From contig JAPFBL010000102.1 in assembly GCA_026182355.1 (NCBI GenBank), positions 566,501 through 630,500 of the forward strand: DNA of 64,000 nt, in the 5' to 3' direction. This DNA comes from Hermatobates lingyangjiaoensis (Eukaryota > Arthropoda > Insecta > Hemiptera > Hermatobatidae). Both the position numbers and the translations under genes were made by a program. The stretch's first letter is position 1. Each line of letters opens with the position of its first letter. The notes below the pieces were generated by a model. It saw only the letters and a list, made by a program, of their open reading frames with translations, searched no databases and was not told the origin of the DNA. Of this stretch, positions 20,116-32,259 are shown piece by piece.

Positions 20116-21828
20116 TATATATATACTTAAAAGAAACCGTGACACATGGAATGGAATGTAAGAATAGGATTTCACTTTTCTAATTATAAGAGTATAATTA
20201 GTATGTTATGATAATTCAATAATAATTATATAATTAACTAAAGTAGCAATAAACAATTCATTTTACACTAACTTTAATTGCTACCTCACTTTTATTTATT
20301 TAAATACAATGTTGTAGTGTGTTAATTATAGTAGTTCGTTCCATGCCAGTTTTTTTTATGGGTATTTATCATTTGATAAAATTTCTCTTTAGATAATAAA
20401 AACAAACTTGGATTTGAGATTTACTGTCGACTGCATTTGTTGATTTAGTTTAGGGACTAAGTTCTGAGAGTAGTTGAAGCGGCAGGATGTTTGGACGAAG
20501 GTTACCTGGTTAAAGTGATAAGGTAGTAGGCAGGAGTGGGTTCTAGAAACAATTGCTCTTGTTAGACCATTTCATCTCCCCTACCCTGCTACCAACCTCC
20601 CTCATTCTGTCTATCCAACCCTTCAAGCAGAGAACCGAATACAAGTGCAGATGAGAAAGGAAAAGATATTTTACAGGACAAGAATATCAGCTTCTTTTTC
20701 CTTACTTTCAACTTAACCAGATAAGTCCTTCACACGGTCAACTATTTTTTTTTCCCCAAAAATAAAGTTGAATCCTTAGCTTATCTATATTTGAAAGAAG
20801 GAAGAAAGTCACTAAAGAAAATCTTCATACTTTTTTTTTGAAAAGTTCTTTTTCTTCTAAACATTTATGAAATATTTATCGACATCATTTATGATACTGA
20901 CGAATAAATATTGTCTTATAGAGAGAAAAGAAAGTAATCGATATTCAACTGGTACATCTATCTTCATTACCATAAATAAATAAGTCATTTGTGATTTTTA
21001 AAACACTTTTTTTCTAAAAAAAAAAAATAAATAAATCATTTATTACTAGTTATTATGTTCTGACTTAACGGAATATGATCTTGAATTTATTTTGTAAACA
21101 GTGCTTTTATGAATGAATTTATATACATCCTTAGACAACCATATCGTGTACATCAAACTTTTATTTTGCTGTTCTTATTCAAACCAGATATACAATGAAT
21201 GCGAGAAAATTAAATTATTATAAATTTACATATAAAGTCTTTTGATTAACTGGGTTAGAATTGGGCCCAGAATCAATGTGATTCTTAAAGAATGATATTT
21301 CATTTTCAGTTGACCTCATTTCAGATCATATGTTGGAATTAATTTTTCGAAATTTTGATGATTTTGACTCGTTACATTTAAAAGAGTACGTGGTTTCTTA
21401 ACTTTTATAACTTATATTTTGTAATTATATTAACTGGATAATAAAATAAAATTGTATTAATATAAAAGAACACTGGGTCTGTAAACTTGTAGGTTTTTAC
21501 AATAAAATACTGTAATGGAAGGTATTTGGTAACATTCTTTATGAATGTAATTTTTTCCTCTTAATCCTAATTCCCTGGCTGTAACACAAAACTGCTGTCT
21601 TTAGATTCAACTGTACGTGATGCTGATCACATAGTGTATTGAATAATAATGCACATTAGTGATAAATAATTACTAACAGTGCAATCGAACATACTATGGC
21701 TCATCTGGTAAGAGGAAGACGTGATGTGTGCCCTCTTAAATTGTATATACACATCCAATACTTGTAAAGGATATCCAAAGAAGTGAATTTCCTGATCTGG
21801 TGGAAGGAAATCGTTAAAGGAATATTGC
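20116..21828. other. No recognised gene
   Basis: A slightly GC-richer stretch at 20450-20640 (GTTCTGAGAGTAGTTGAAGCGG onward) might be an old repeat but I found no second copy in the window. Otherwise AT-rich with A/T runs. Confidence 0.45.
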
Positions 21829-21839
21829 ATTTGTACTTA

Positions 21840-22167
21840 GGTTAGGTTAGGTTGCAGGGACAGTCCCACAACTGAACACACTTAGGCCGAGCATTGGCCC
21901 TTTGTGATACCACGCAATGAAGATTGATTCTACAGTGGAAGTTTTAAATTTTGCCTAACTCAAGTGTATTTAGAGTAGGGATCTTTAACGCGTACCTGAC
22001 ATCGTACAGGCTTGGGACCGACAGTTTAACGTCCTTCTCCGAGGGACGACGTGCTCAGATTTATTCACCTCCTGCATGAATAAATCGATGGCCAGGTGGG
22101 GATCGAACCCCGGTCCTATCAGTTCAGAGGCGAGCACGTAACCACTGAGCTAACCTGACCCCCTGGA
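21840..22167 (-). mobile_element. tRNA-derived SINE with TTAGG-type tail, full copy
   Basis: On the minus strand the element opens with a tRNA-like head: A-box-like TTAGCTCAGTGGTTA (around 22140-22154) and B-box GGTTCGATCCC (around 22098-22109). A conserved body follows (GAGCACGTCGTCCCTCGGAG, GACGTTAAACTG, CGTTAAAGATCCCTA), and the 3' tail is CCTAACCTAACCTAA. An 11-bp duplication ATTTGTACTTA flanks it at 21829-21839 and 22168-22178, showing a LINE-type insertion. The body resembles widespread invertebrate SINE central domains that contain ACGTTAAAGATCCC. Three other copies lie in the window. Confidence 0.9.
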
Positions 22168-22178
22168 TTTGTACTTAC

Positions 22179-24240
22179 AATGCTTACAATGAACATCGGG
22201 ATATCAACTACGCCTGAATTTGGACCTTTGTTGACAAAAATAAAAGAAACAAGAAGAAAAACATAGAATACTGTAGAAGAATCTATCCAACGACTGAAGA
22301 ATCTTTCCGTTTACTGTAGTGCCCATTGTAACACTAAGATTGTGGGGGTCAGTAAGTAAATGTCTGTAATTATTCGTATTGTCAGTTTACAGTATTCCTG
22401 GTCGTTTAGTCTTTTAAATGAAGGTGTTTAAATCGTGAAAGAGTTGTCCGTCTGGAAAGCGACTGGCTTCCTATTTAAGCAACAGTTTCTACGATGGAAG
22501 CAATTGGAGAATTCTTATGGATAGTTTCTGGTCTATACTTAAGAATTCTGATCTATGAAAAAAAAGAGTTGTCATCTTTATTGTATATATATTCTGTATT
22601 CATTTTATTATAAAATATTGTTCTTCTATCCATAAATATCGAGGTTGATAATACTGGTTGAAAGAAAACTTTAATGAGATTCAAGCAAGATGCACTGTAA
22701 CAAAAGACCATTTATCTTAAGTAGCACTAGTTTGTGTCTGTGCTGTTATTATATAATGAAATTGTAACCTATTTACAAAACGCCAGCAGAATTGCAAAAG
22801 ATATTTTTATTCACCTACCAACTTCAACATGCAAACTATTTTCATTTGAATAGAGTTTTGCTTCTCCTATTTGCATTGAATTTGGACTAAGTTAAAGCCG
22901 AATGTGTAATTAGTTTGTTATTAAAGTGATCAGTTGATGATGTCGGTGTGCCGATTTACATAGCTAATAGTAGATGGAGAGACTCTCCTGTCTATCAGAT
23001 TTCAACCAAACACCAGTCCACGTCCTCTTTGTGATTGGTAGGATTAAACCATTTCGTGAGCAAAACCACTTATAAAGTTATCATTGTTGCTGAAGTTGTT
23101 TTCAAAACACATCAATTCGAATGTTCAATAGTTTTGCCTAGATTAATTTTAACTCCGCCTAGTCTTTTTCCCTAATTCTAAAGATGATATTGATTTCCCT
23201 TTGGGAGTCATTTCCTTTCTCACGTTTTACTCTTCCTCCTTGTCATTGTTTCTAGCCCACTTTAATGTCTTACTTTGTTGTTTATTCACCCCCCCCCCTC
23301 CCATAGCCTCTTTGCTCTAATAAGAAAAAAAAAAACTTAAATGAATAATGCATAAGGGTTCGATACTCAGAGATGAAAATAAGAAAAAAAAAATTGGTAA
23401 TTGGCTGTCCCTTGTTGATAGCAGGTGGGTGTAACCGTACAGCATTTAACATGGAAATTCATTCCAAAACTTAAATAATAAATAAACTTTCAAAATATAT
23501 AGCATAACTCATTATATTTTAAATTAAATTTCTCCCTGTTTAATCATGTAGTAGAATGGATCATCAATTTACAGGTGACACAAAATAAATAAATTTCCTC
23601 CACTTTGACACATTTGAAATTATAAAATCAATAATTTTATATAACACTATCTGCTTTTGCCGAATTCGCTTTGATAGATTAGGTCCATAGTTTTTATTGA
23701 TAAATCAATCACTCCTTAGGCACTGAATATTTAAATCAAGGTGTTTAAGTAAAATATCTGGTTGTTTGTACTTTTAATTTCGTAAAATTGATATCTGCCG
23801 TGGTGTTACTTTGTAATGTTAATCTTCTAACTGACCACTCCTAATTTTTATTGAAAGGCAGTTATCCAAAAGCTTCTGATTTTTGCTCGAGATAAAAAAG
23901 CATAGTATAATCTTCATAACATTAGTTTTTGGAGATTTAAATCAGTTAACGAAATGATAAGAAAATTTATGTGTTATTTAAATGAAACAACTACATAACT
24001 AATTTTTCAAAACACTTTCATTGACTGACTGAACTGTACCAAATTGTAAACAATCAGCAGGTAAATTTGAATTTACAAGTCTTTCAAGTATGCTTTTCTA
24101 AGACGAATTTGAACTGCTTGAAACATTCCCAGGGTCAAACAGCATTAGCATTTAATGTATCCTTTACATTAAATATGTTAATAAAGACATTTAGCACAGT
24201 CTATCATACAGATCGTAAAGAATATTATTTCTGTGGATAA
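22179..24240. other. No recognised feature
   Basis: AT-rich, without ORFs of note. A C-run lies at about 23289-23297. Confidence 0.5.
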
Positions 24241-24680
24241 ATTTATTTATTTTGAATAAAGACAGAAACACGAATGAAAACTAGGACTCAGTTTCAATGT
24301 TTCGACCCTTCTAAACCGTGGCACTGAGAAAAGTATTTTGTTATGACCGTCATCATGAGAAGAGAAATAGGGACACCAATCTCATTTGCGAAGCGACGAT
24401 TAGAGGTTCTCCTGTTGCGTCTTCGCTCCCAACCTTCGCTTCGCAAGTGCGCTTGGTGGTCCTATCTCTTCTCTTCTATCCATCATTGATAAAGCTGCCT
24501 TCTTCAGATTCAAAACCCAACTAAAAGAAAAACACTATTTAGTTATTCAGAATATCTTTTGTTAGCATAACAAATACTCACTTTTCAATATTTCGACCGC
24601 CATAAAAGAAAAATTGAAAAGTGAGTTTTTCCTATGTTTTTTCTATTCGTCACGGTTTATGTTGAGTGTAATATTTATCG
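24240..24680. mobile_element. PLE-type arms, family D, rearranged
   Basis: Contains AGTTTCAATGTTTCGACCC and CTCACTTTTCAATATTTCGACC on the minus strand and AAAAATTGAAAAGTGAGTTTTTCC on the plus strand, the arm ends of family D (also at 30262-30310 and 46712-47165). The HHR boxes themselves are lost. The middle has direct and inverted words built on CGCTTCGCAA. Confidence 0.4.
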
Positions 24681-24686
24681 TTTATC

Positions 24687-24714
24687 AGATATATATATAT
24701 ATATATATATATAT
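24687..24714. repeat. (TA)n microsatellite
   Basis: TA tract between the family D arms and the family A arm. Confidence 0.95.
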
Positions 24715-24716
24715 TT

Positions 24717-24840
24717 GAGTAGCTGTTTGCTTCTCAAAGCGAGTACTTCGCACTTCTTCCCGATGACGACAGACTTCGAAATATTGAAGTGAGTTCTGTA
24801 GTGGCTTTCTGTGTTCTTTCCTATTTCTTAAAGTTTTTAT
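24717..24840 (+). mobile_element. PLE terminal-repeat arm, family A
   Basis: Copy of the 1-180 arm from GTAGC.GTTTGCTTCTCAA to the TTAAAG end. The core at 24760-24781 reads CCGATGA, extra C, GAC with a mismatched partner TTC, GAAA. No endonuclease remnant lies upstream: the left side is a TA tract. Confidence 0.7.
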
Positions 24841-24849
24841 ATATATACT

Positions 24850-25010
24850 ATTTCACATAAACACGTAAAATAACAATCAATGGTCAAATTACAATATGAA
24901 ATGTGAACAAAAGACTAAGATTTTTCAACTCAGTTGGGTTTTAGACTCTGATCTTCATCAGAGTTACGGTTGAAAGATCTTAGTTGTTTAAGCACAACTT
25001 AAATATAAAA
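24850..25010. mobile_element. Family E HHR element, decayed
   Basis: Same architecture as 44935-45180: TTTCACATAAACACGTAAAA on the left, ACGGTTGAAAGATCTTAGTTG on the right. The CTGANGA box is disrupted by rearrangement (CTCTGATCTTCATCAGAG forms its own small palindrome at about 24945-24965). Confidence 0.6.
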
Positions 25011-25752
25011 AATGTTCACTACCACAGAAAAGTATGTTTAAATGGAAAATTTTGTGCATAATAATTGACTATTTAGTAGAATTTTAAATAAAACTGATAT
25101 TATTTATTTATAATTTTACAAATCTTGACACTCTAGAGAGTTTAAGGAGAAAGAGCGATCAATCATGATTACGGTAAGATCAACTATTCTAAAGCGAATT
25201 AAAAATTAATAATAAATAATGGTAAAGTTCCAAGTTCCTAAAAACACTTTATTTTAATAACAATATGAATTAAATATTATGAAAGCTTCAAAGTAGAGAA
25301 AATTTAAAATTAATTATTTTGATTGCAACTTAAGTATATTGCCTAAATATAAAGTATAGAAACGCTAGTGATTAAGTTAATAATTTAGAATTCATTTTTG
25401 TTTTGTTTTAGAATGTATCAAGGAAAATACATGTTAAAATGTTATTTTTCTATGTATTGAAATGAAAAAATTTGAAACACATTCATTTTGAAGTGGTAAC
25501 GGACTTTCTTGTTTTGAGATCCTTAGAACCCATTTCCTATCACCCTTAGTGTACGTCTTTTGAATATGTTTTGTTTAGAAATTTTCTGGTAGGCTATCCT
25601 ATAATGCATTTTTATTAACTGTGTAATACATAGTTAATGCGTCGTTATAATATGTAGTCATGTTGTAACATGAGAGGTTATGCATGTTGGTGTATGTATG
25701 TTTTTGCGTGCGTTCTTTTATATATGTGTTTGCACATGTTTGTACATATGTA

Positions 25753-25755
<3 letters not shown>
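25011..25755. other. No recognised feature
   Basis: AT-rich DNA without ORFs or repeats that I can name, grading into the TG-rich array. Confidence 0.5.
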
Positions 25756-25757
<2 letters not shown>

Positions 25758-25801
<44 letters not shown>

Positions 25802-26930
25802 TTTGTGTGTGCCTGTGTCTGTGTCTTTGTCTGTGTCTTTGTCTGTGTCTTTGTCTGTGTCTGTGTCTGTGTCTGTGTCTGTGTCTGTGTCTGTGTCTGT
25901 GTCTTTGTCTTTGTCTGTGTCTGTGTCTGTGTCTGTGTCTGTGTCTGTGTCTTAGTCTGTGTCTGTGTCTGTGTCTGTAACTGTGTCTTAGTCTGTGTCT
26001 GTAACTGTGTCTGTGTCTTAGTCTGTGTCTGTGTCTGTGTCTTTGTCTTTGTCTTTGTCTGTGTCTGTGTCTGTGTCTGTGTCTGTGTCTGTGTCTTTGT
26101 CTGTGTCTGTGTCTGTGTCTGTGTCTGTGTCTGTGTCTTAGTCTGTGTCTGTGTCTGTGTCTTTGTCTTTGTCTGTGTCTGTGTCTGTGTCTGTGTCTGT
26201 GTCTGTGTCTTAGTCTGTGTCTGTGTCTGTGTCTTGTCTTTGTCTGTGTCTGTGTCTGTGTCTGTGTCTGTGTCTGTGTCTGTGTCTTAGTCTGTGTCTG
26301 TGTCTGTGTCTGTGTCTTAGTCTGTGTCTTAGTCTGTGTCTGTGTCTGTGTCTTAGTCTGTGTCTTAGTCTGTGTCTGTGTCTGTGTCTGTGTCTGTGTC
26401 TGTGTCTTAGTCTGTGTCTGTGTCTTTGTCTTAGTCTGTGTCTGTGTCTTAGTCTGTGTCTGTGTCTGTGTCTGTGTCTGTGTCTGTGTCTTAGTCTGTG
26501 TCTGTGTCTGTGTCTGTGTCTGTGTCTGTGTCTGTGTCTTAGTCTGTGTCTGTGTCTGTGTCTTAGTCTGTGTCTGTGTCTGTGTCTGTGTCTGTGTCTT
26601 AGTCTGTGTCTGTGTCTTAGTCTGTGTCTTAGTCTGTGTCTGTGTCTGTGTCTTAGTCTGTGTCTGTGTCTGTGTCTGTGTCTGTGTCTGTGTCTGTGTC
26701 TGTGTCTTAGTCTGTGTCTGTGTCTGTGTCTGTGTCTGTGTCTTAGTCTGTGTCTGTGTCTTAGTCTGTGTCTGTAACTGTGTCTTAGTCTGTGTCTGTA
26801 ACTGTGTCTGTGTCTGTGTCTGTGTCTGTGTCTTAGTCTGTGTCTGTGTCTGTGTCTGTGTCTTTGTGTTTGTCTGTGTCTGTGTCTTTGTCTGTGTCTG
26901 TGTCTGTGTTTCTGTCTCTGTGTGTGGTTG
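25758..26930. repeat. (TGTGTC)n minisatellite, about 1.15 kb
   Basis: Starts with a (GT)n tract to about 25800, then hexamers TGTGTC broken by variant hexamers TTAGTC, TTTGTC and TAACTG in irregular order. Because the period is a multiple of three, every frame stays open where no variant makes a stop. That produces long artificial ORFs on both strands (25599-26990 minus as Thr/Gln then Arg/His repeats). I do not regard these as genes. Confidence 0.95.
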
Positions 26931-27800
26931 GTTAGTTGTATGGGTGTATTGCTCTATATTTTGTTTTGATTCTGATTTTTTATCAATCAAATATTATATG
27001 GTGACATTTTGCCTAATATGGAAAAAGCATAAAACAGTAAAAATATCATGAATTGATGTATATAAAACACTAATTATCAGTAATAAATAATTATCATTAC
27101 ATATGATACTCGTATATGTGCTCAAATCACTAAATTTTGTTTATTTTGAATATTTTGGGTTTAATTTTTTTTTATATTTTGTGCCTTTTTTTTTACTCTT
27201 CTTGCTACACAATACATGTAAATGTTACCCTTAATTAGGGATGGAGGTAAACATGCGAAATGCAGTGTTGGCACCAATAGCCAGATGGGGGTCTGGCATA
27301 TAATAAATAGTTGCTACGTTTTGCCGTCCTGAGCACCATATGCTGTTTGGCCAACAGACGCCGTCCCAATATAAATGATAGTTCATTACATGTCTCTTGT
27401 TCTATCATCTGTTCAAACATCTGCCGCTAACCATCTCTATTTTAACACGTATTTTCCTAATATTTCACACAATTGCTCGGCTTTTTTTTCACTAACAACT
27501 AGAAAACTTACCCTTTTAGTTTTAATATTCCCTGTATGGGTGCTATCAATACTTAACCATTATAAATCAAATATATACCATGAATGAATGATATTTTTAA
27601 AGGTTGCATTGTTTAACTTTATAAAATCCAAATTAGAAATTGAAGATTTCAAACAAATAGTATTTCCTTTTCCTCAATTACTTACTTCTTTTATGAAATT
27701 TGTATTTTTGTTATCTGGCGCTTTCAGCAATGGCCTTGTTGAATATATCAATTACTGATACATCACTAAAGTTAAGTTGTTAACGCACGGATGGGTGGGT
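26931..27800. other. No recognised feature
   Basis: AT-rich with short ORFs under 75 codons, none assignable. Confidence 0.5.
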
Positions 27801-27805
27801 GACAG

Positions 27806-28385
27806 TATCTACTTTTGCTCCCTGAGTAATGTTCTTTGGGATATTAAGATATTAAGTGTGTGACAAATCATAAATAAACCACGCTTATTCGTTGTTCATT
27901 ATAAGTACTTTTGGCTCCTCCGGTAATGCTGTTCGGGATATTAAGTGTGTGACAAATCATAAATGAGCCACGCTTATTGATGTTCATTTTACGTACTTTT
28001 GGCTCCTTCGGTAATGTTGTTCAGGATATGAGGTGGGTGACAAATCATAAATGAGCCACGCTTATCCCTTGTTCATTTTACGTACTTTTGGCTCCTCCGG
28101 TAATGTTGTTCCGGATATTAAGTGTGTGACAAATCATAAATGAGCCACGCTTATCCGTTGTTCATTTTACGTACTTTTGTCTCCTCCGGTAATGTTGTTC
28201 GGGATATTAGGTGGGTGACAAATCATAAATGAGCCATGCTTATCCGTTGTTCATTTTACGTACTTTTGGCTCCTCCGGTAATGTTGTTCGTTATATTAGA
28301 TGGGTGACAAATCATAAATGAGCCACGCTTATCCGTTGTTCATTTTACGTACTTTTGACTCCTCCGGTAATGTTGTTCGGAAGAC
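27806..28385. repeat. 89-bp tandem repeat, about 6.5 copies
   Basis: TGACAAATCATAAAT recurs at 27861, 27950, 28038, 28127, 28216 and 28305, a step of 88-89 bp. Units also share CTCCTCCGGTAATGTTGTTC and CCACGCTTAT. Outer units are more diverged than inner ones, as expected for an unequal-exchange array. Confidence 0.93.
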
Positions 28386-29075
28386 AAGTACATAATGAAA
28401 CGGGTAGTTCTTCTAATAGAAACGCTTATTAGAAGAGTTCTTTCAATAATTTTTAATACTTTACTTTAAAAAACAAATGGAATGACGAATTTGAAAATAC
28501 TAGTCTAATAAATTGATTTTCTTCATTGGTTTATGTTGTAAACTAAATATTTTAATGGATATTAGAACATTCAAATTTAACAATTTATTTTGTCAAAAAA
28601 CATAAATAGCACATATTTCATTCATCCATTTGTATACCCTCAAGATATAAATTTAAACCGTCAGTATAAATCTTAAATTAAAGATTAAAGTTAAAATTTG
28701 ATTTATCCCATAAAAAGATGAAAGGACTGGGTTTTACATGTCGTAGGTAACCCGAATGATCTACTGTCTGCATTACAGCCTTTGAAATAGAACTAAAATA
28801 TGTTTTAATTTACACTGGGCGTGTCTAACGCAGTTTCTATGTTTATCCCTACAAATCATTAACACTTTAGTTTTTAACGAAAAAATAATAGCTCTTGGTA
28901 TCCGGTTTTCTCTGTAATTTGTCTGTTTTATTGTTTTATATTTCATTAATATACTGCTTACTATTTTATGCATAAATTCTGGGTGTTCTTTATGCAAACC
29001 ATTTGATATTGAAAAATGATTGGTTTTTAATGACTCTTTATTTGCTTCATTTCATATTTTAATATTTGATCTTTC
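28386..29075. other. No recognised feature
   Basis: AT-rich. The 74-codon minus-strand ORF at 28773-28997 has no recognisable domain. Confidence 0.5.

Positions 29076-29077
<2 letters not shown>

Positions 29078-29120
<43 letters not shown>
29078..29120. repeat. (TA)n microsatellite
   Basis: TA tract directly left of an HHR arm. Confidence 0.95.
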
Positions 29121-29124
<4 letters not shown>

Positions 29125-29174
29125 TTAAACAACCACGATAAGCAAATATATATTAGATACAATGCTCTAAGACC

Positions 29175-29194
29175 TTTCGTTACAACATCATCAG
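29175..29194 (-). ncRNA. Hammerhead ribozyme core candidate, short stem II
   Basis: Minus strand: CTGATGA, extra T, stem GTT/AAC with a two-base loop GT, GAAAGGTCTTAGAGC. Invariant boxes intact, but the two-base loop makes stem II doubtful. It sits about 55 bp from a TA tract. Confidence 0.4.
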
Positions 29195-29439
29195 AGAGCT
29201 AAATAAACTAAACAAAAAATATAATAACAAGTCAACCTGGTTGATTGAAGTCTTTAGGATTGTTGGCATCCCTGTCTGAATTCAATGGTCGTAAAATTGA
29301 AGGAGTCTTCATCTGCTTACTTATTTATTTTATTTATATTCCATACAGTTTGTAAAGTCCCGGACTATTGTTCATTAAATTTCCATAGAAGTTCTTTATG
29401 AGTGCATTTTCAGTAATTTTTCTCCTTATTTTTGAAGGA

Positions 29440-30165
29440 ACAAAAATGAATTCCTTTGCTTAACTCCAATTTATGATATAATTTTTGTTCCTTACATGTA
29501 AGATCAAGGCTCTTTCATCTTCCCGTCTGATTGAATTCATTGAAGAAAAAATTAATCACATTTTCAAAATAGCTTTAGAGTTGATATATCCACAAGCATT
29601 TATTGATAATATTATGAACAAAACAGAGCATCCTGAAGAACTTATGTTGAAAGGGAACCATTTGCTGGAAATTATTAGCCATCTCTTTCAGTAGACCATT
29701 AAAGGATATTCCCTCTTTTTTTAAAAAAAAAATCCATATTTCTGTAATTTAGTAGTGGTGGATATTTATTAAACAGATTAGTGAACAATTGCAACAAAGA
29801 AAAAGGATGTGTGTACAAGATTCCTTGTTGGGATTGTTGCTCAACATGTTTTCGACTAACAGGAAAAAACATACTCTATGAAATAACATAAATATGCTGT
29901 TCGGAGACAAGAAGAGTCGAGTGCTTTGTTTTAGCACATAAAAAAAATGATTAATGCAGTAAAATCTAAGGACGCCAAAGAACTGATTTTTCTATCTTCT
30001 GTTCTTGAAAAGAAGATAATTCTAAATTCTTTAATCAAAAACAATTTTGAAACCCACATTATAAGGAGCCCAGACGTTTTTAAGTTCGATGCATTTTATT
30101 CCTGTCTTTCAATGTGTTTCACAACTTTTTATGTTTATTATTCTGATGATAAGTATCACTTTTTT
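29440..30165 (+). pseudogene. Decayed Penelope-like element: RT-to-endonuclease region
   Basis: Conceptual translation in shifting plus-strand frames gives pieces in PLE order. The first is KIKALSSSRLIEFIEEKINHI...YPQAFIDNIMNK (29500-29625), like the RT C-terminal linker with its YPxxFI pattern. Next is GCVYKIPCWDC...RLTGKNI (about 29805-29865), the GIY-type start of the endonuclease. Then HKYAVRRQEESSALF (29885-29935) fits the conserved H-AVR-SxALxxH block. Last is VLEKKIILNSLIKNNFE...SPDVFKFD (30000-30095), the C-terminal 'RxxESxxIxx' block. Stops and frameshifts separate them. This PLE differs from the 8.1 kb one, and an arm with an HHR-like box follows at 30262. Confidence 0.75.
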
Positions 30166-30239
30166 TCTCTTGTTTTTTTGTCTTCTGTCACAGGAGCATT
30201 ATACGGTTTTTATCGCGAGAATTTCTTTAGTTTACTATC

Positions 30240-30345
30240 GTTCCTTTCTTTCTGTTCACTTCTCTTGAGGACGACCTCCATAAAGGTTAAGACATAGAAA
30301 AGTGAGTCTAATTGTGATTTTTTTTTTCCAAAAAAATGTCATTAT
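30240..30345 (+). mobile_element. 3' terminal arm of the decayed PLE, family D
   Basis: CTTGAGGACGACCTCC, a short gap, AAAGGTTAAGACATAG, then AAAAGTGAGTC: a broken HHR (first box CTTGAGGA, no GAAA) followed by the family D arm end. Its place just 3' of the endonuclease remnant supports reading the arms as PLE ends. Confidence 0.5.
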
Positions 30346-32175
30346 TTTTATTTGTAAGTTACTTATAATGTAATTTTAGCATATTACTGTTCACATTTTT
30401 AAAATATTTAGGTTGTTAACGTATCATATGATAAAACAAATTCTGTTTTCATTTTTTCAGTAAACATTTTTTTGGAAATTTGTTTAATATAACTTTTTTT
30501 TCCCAAAAAAAGAATCTATATAAATAAAAGAAAGGTTTTGCTTTTATATTGCTTAGAACTGACTCAGTTAAGTTATCTTTGTGTTTTATACATTAGAGAA
30601 ACCGAATCCACCCTTAAAAAAATTTCTGCGTGTTTGTTTATTTGTTGGCAAAAATTTTGTCACAAGTTATCTCAGCCACCATAAGTCAAAGGAAGCTGAA
30701 AATATGTGAGTAAGTTTCTGTGGATTGCAAATTCAATGTAGAAGCGAAGTTATGAACTTTTAAACTGTGTTTACACAGCTTAAATACATTTATATTTTGA
30801 AAATATACAGGTACCTGATACTGTAGCAGGTAGTTATTGTTGTTTTTAATTTCGTTTGCATTTATAATAATTGCTTTAAAAAATTGGGTGTTCCCTACCC
30901 GCGTACTAAATAAGAAAAATGCCTAGAATAAAAAAAAATTGACCTCAGCATCTAAACCTCTAAAACGTAAAAAAAACTCCATATCTAACGACAGCTGTGG
31001 ACTATACCAATAATGATATTTTTTACTATTCTATAATTTCTAATAATATAATAGAATATCGTCTCTGAATTTTTGAAATATTCCCCGTTCTTGTCTGCTA
31101 TAATCTTCTGTTTCAAGTGAAAATATAACTCAGGAAGTTATCTCCTTTTTAACTTTTTGAAAAACTAAATATGTAATTAAAGGTCATTAATTAATAAAAA
31201 TAATGTAATATTAATGTTTAAAAGGTTTAAATAATGTACATGGAAATATTTAGATGAAATGAAAACATCCTGTATTGTTTAAGGATGCACTGATTTGTAA
31301 TTTTGAATTTTTGACCTACATTGAGTCATTTTTTATATTCAAGAACAAGATGGTTCATTAGTAATGGAAGGTTTACTCAAATTTAAGACGACCCTTGGGA
31401 GGGTAGAGTCAGACAATTTAATGGTATGAATCTAGCCCGTGAGATAACTTTAGGTTACTACCCACTAAGGTAAAGTACAGAATATTAAACAACCAGAAGG
31501 AAATGTAGAATATCACTCTGGCTTTTATATATTTAGATTTCTTGGGTTCCAGCTACCTTGACTATAAACAAGTAGAACATGTTTCACGGTTTAAATAGAA
31601 AACAGATTTCCTCTAAATGTAAAAAATAGCTTCAAACTAGTTAAAATTACTTAATATAATTGCATAAATAAACAAAACATCCCTTAAACTTAAACATTAA
31701 GTATTTAAAAATCTTAACCTTTCGTGGGTATTTATTTTTCTATTTTAACATAGATGTTTCAAACTTGATAACTGCATTAAATTTGAATTCATATTGAACT
31801 TGTTGTTGGATAGTGGTTTCCAAAATAGTTATTCAGTAGGTAGAATATTTAGAAATCAATTATCTTGAGTTCAAACAACAGTGACTCCTTTTTCAGTCAT
31901 CTGCAGCACATACAGCATATTTCTTAGAATGTTTAAATATTTTAAATAGTTCTATTTATATTTTTGTTTTTTATATTCAAAACTGATTCTTTTACAATTT
32001 ATTTCAGCGTACTATATAGAATGTTTTGTAAAAATTTTTTTTATCGTTTTATAAAGATGTTTGCATTTTGGTATGATGTTGTAATTGTAATGATATTATT
32101 TTATACTTACACTTTTAATTTACCTGAAAAAAATGTTTGTTTGAAAATTTATTCCCATTAATTATTTTTTTTAAG
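30346..32175. other. No recognised feature
   Basis: AT-rich with long T runs. ORFs are up to 65 codons and Phe-rich, as expected from base composition. Confidence 0.5.
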
Positions 32176-32259
32176 TATTTGCGGGGAGGGGAAGGTCTAC
32201 AGATGGTAAAATAGATGATCTCAAGGGGTTTACAAGCAAACAAAGGTTGGGAACCCCTG
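32176..32259. mobile_element. hAT-type element end, one terminus only
   Basis: Ends ACAAAGGTTGGGAACCCCTG, a terminal form typical of non-autonomous hAT elements. A G-rich stretch at 32182 might be a decayed other end (GGGGAGGGG), but no clear target duplication is seen. Confidence 0.4.

Noticed and set aside
25599..26990. 463-codon minus-strand ORF (Thr/Gln, then Arg/His repeats) and the Val/Cys ORFs on the plus strand
   Set aside because: They are translations of a TGTGTC hexamer array whose period is a multiple of three. Open frames on both strands are expected without coding.
27806..28385. CRISPR-like regular array
   Set aside because: The whole 89-bp unit is repeated with no unique spacers, and the DNA is animal in character.
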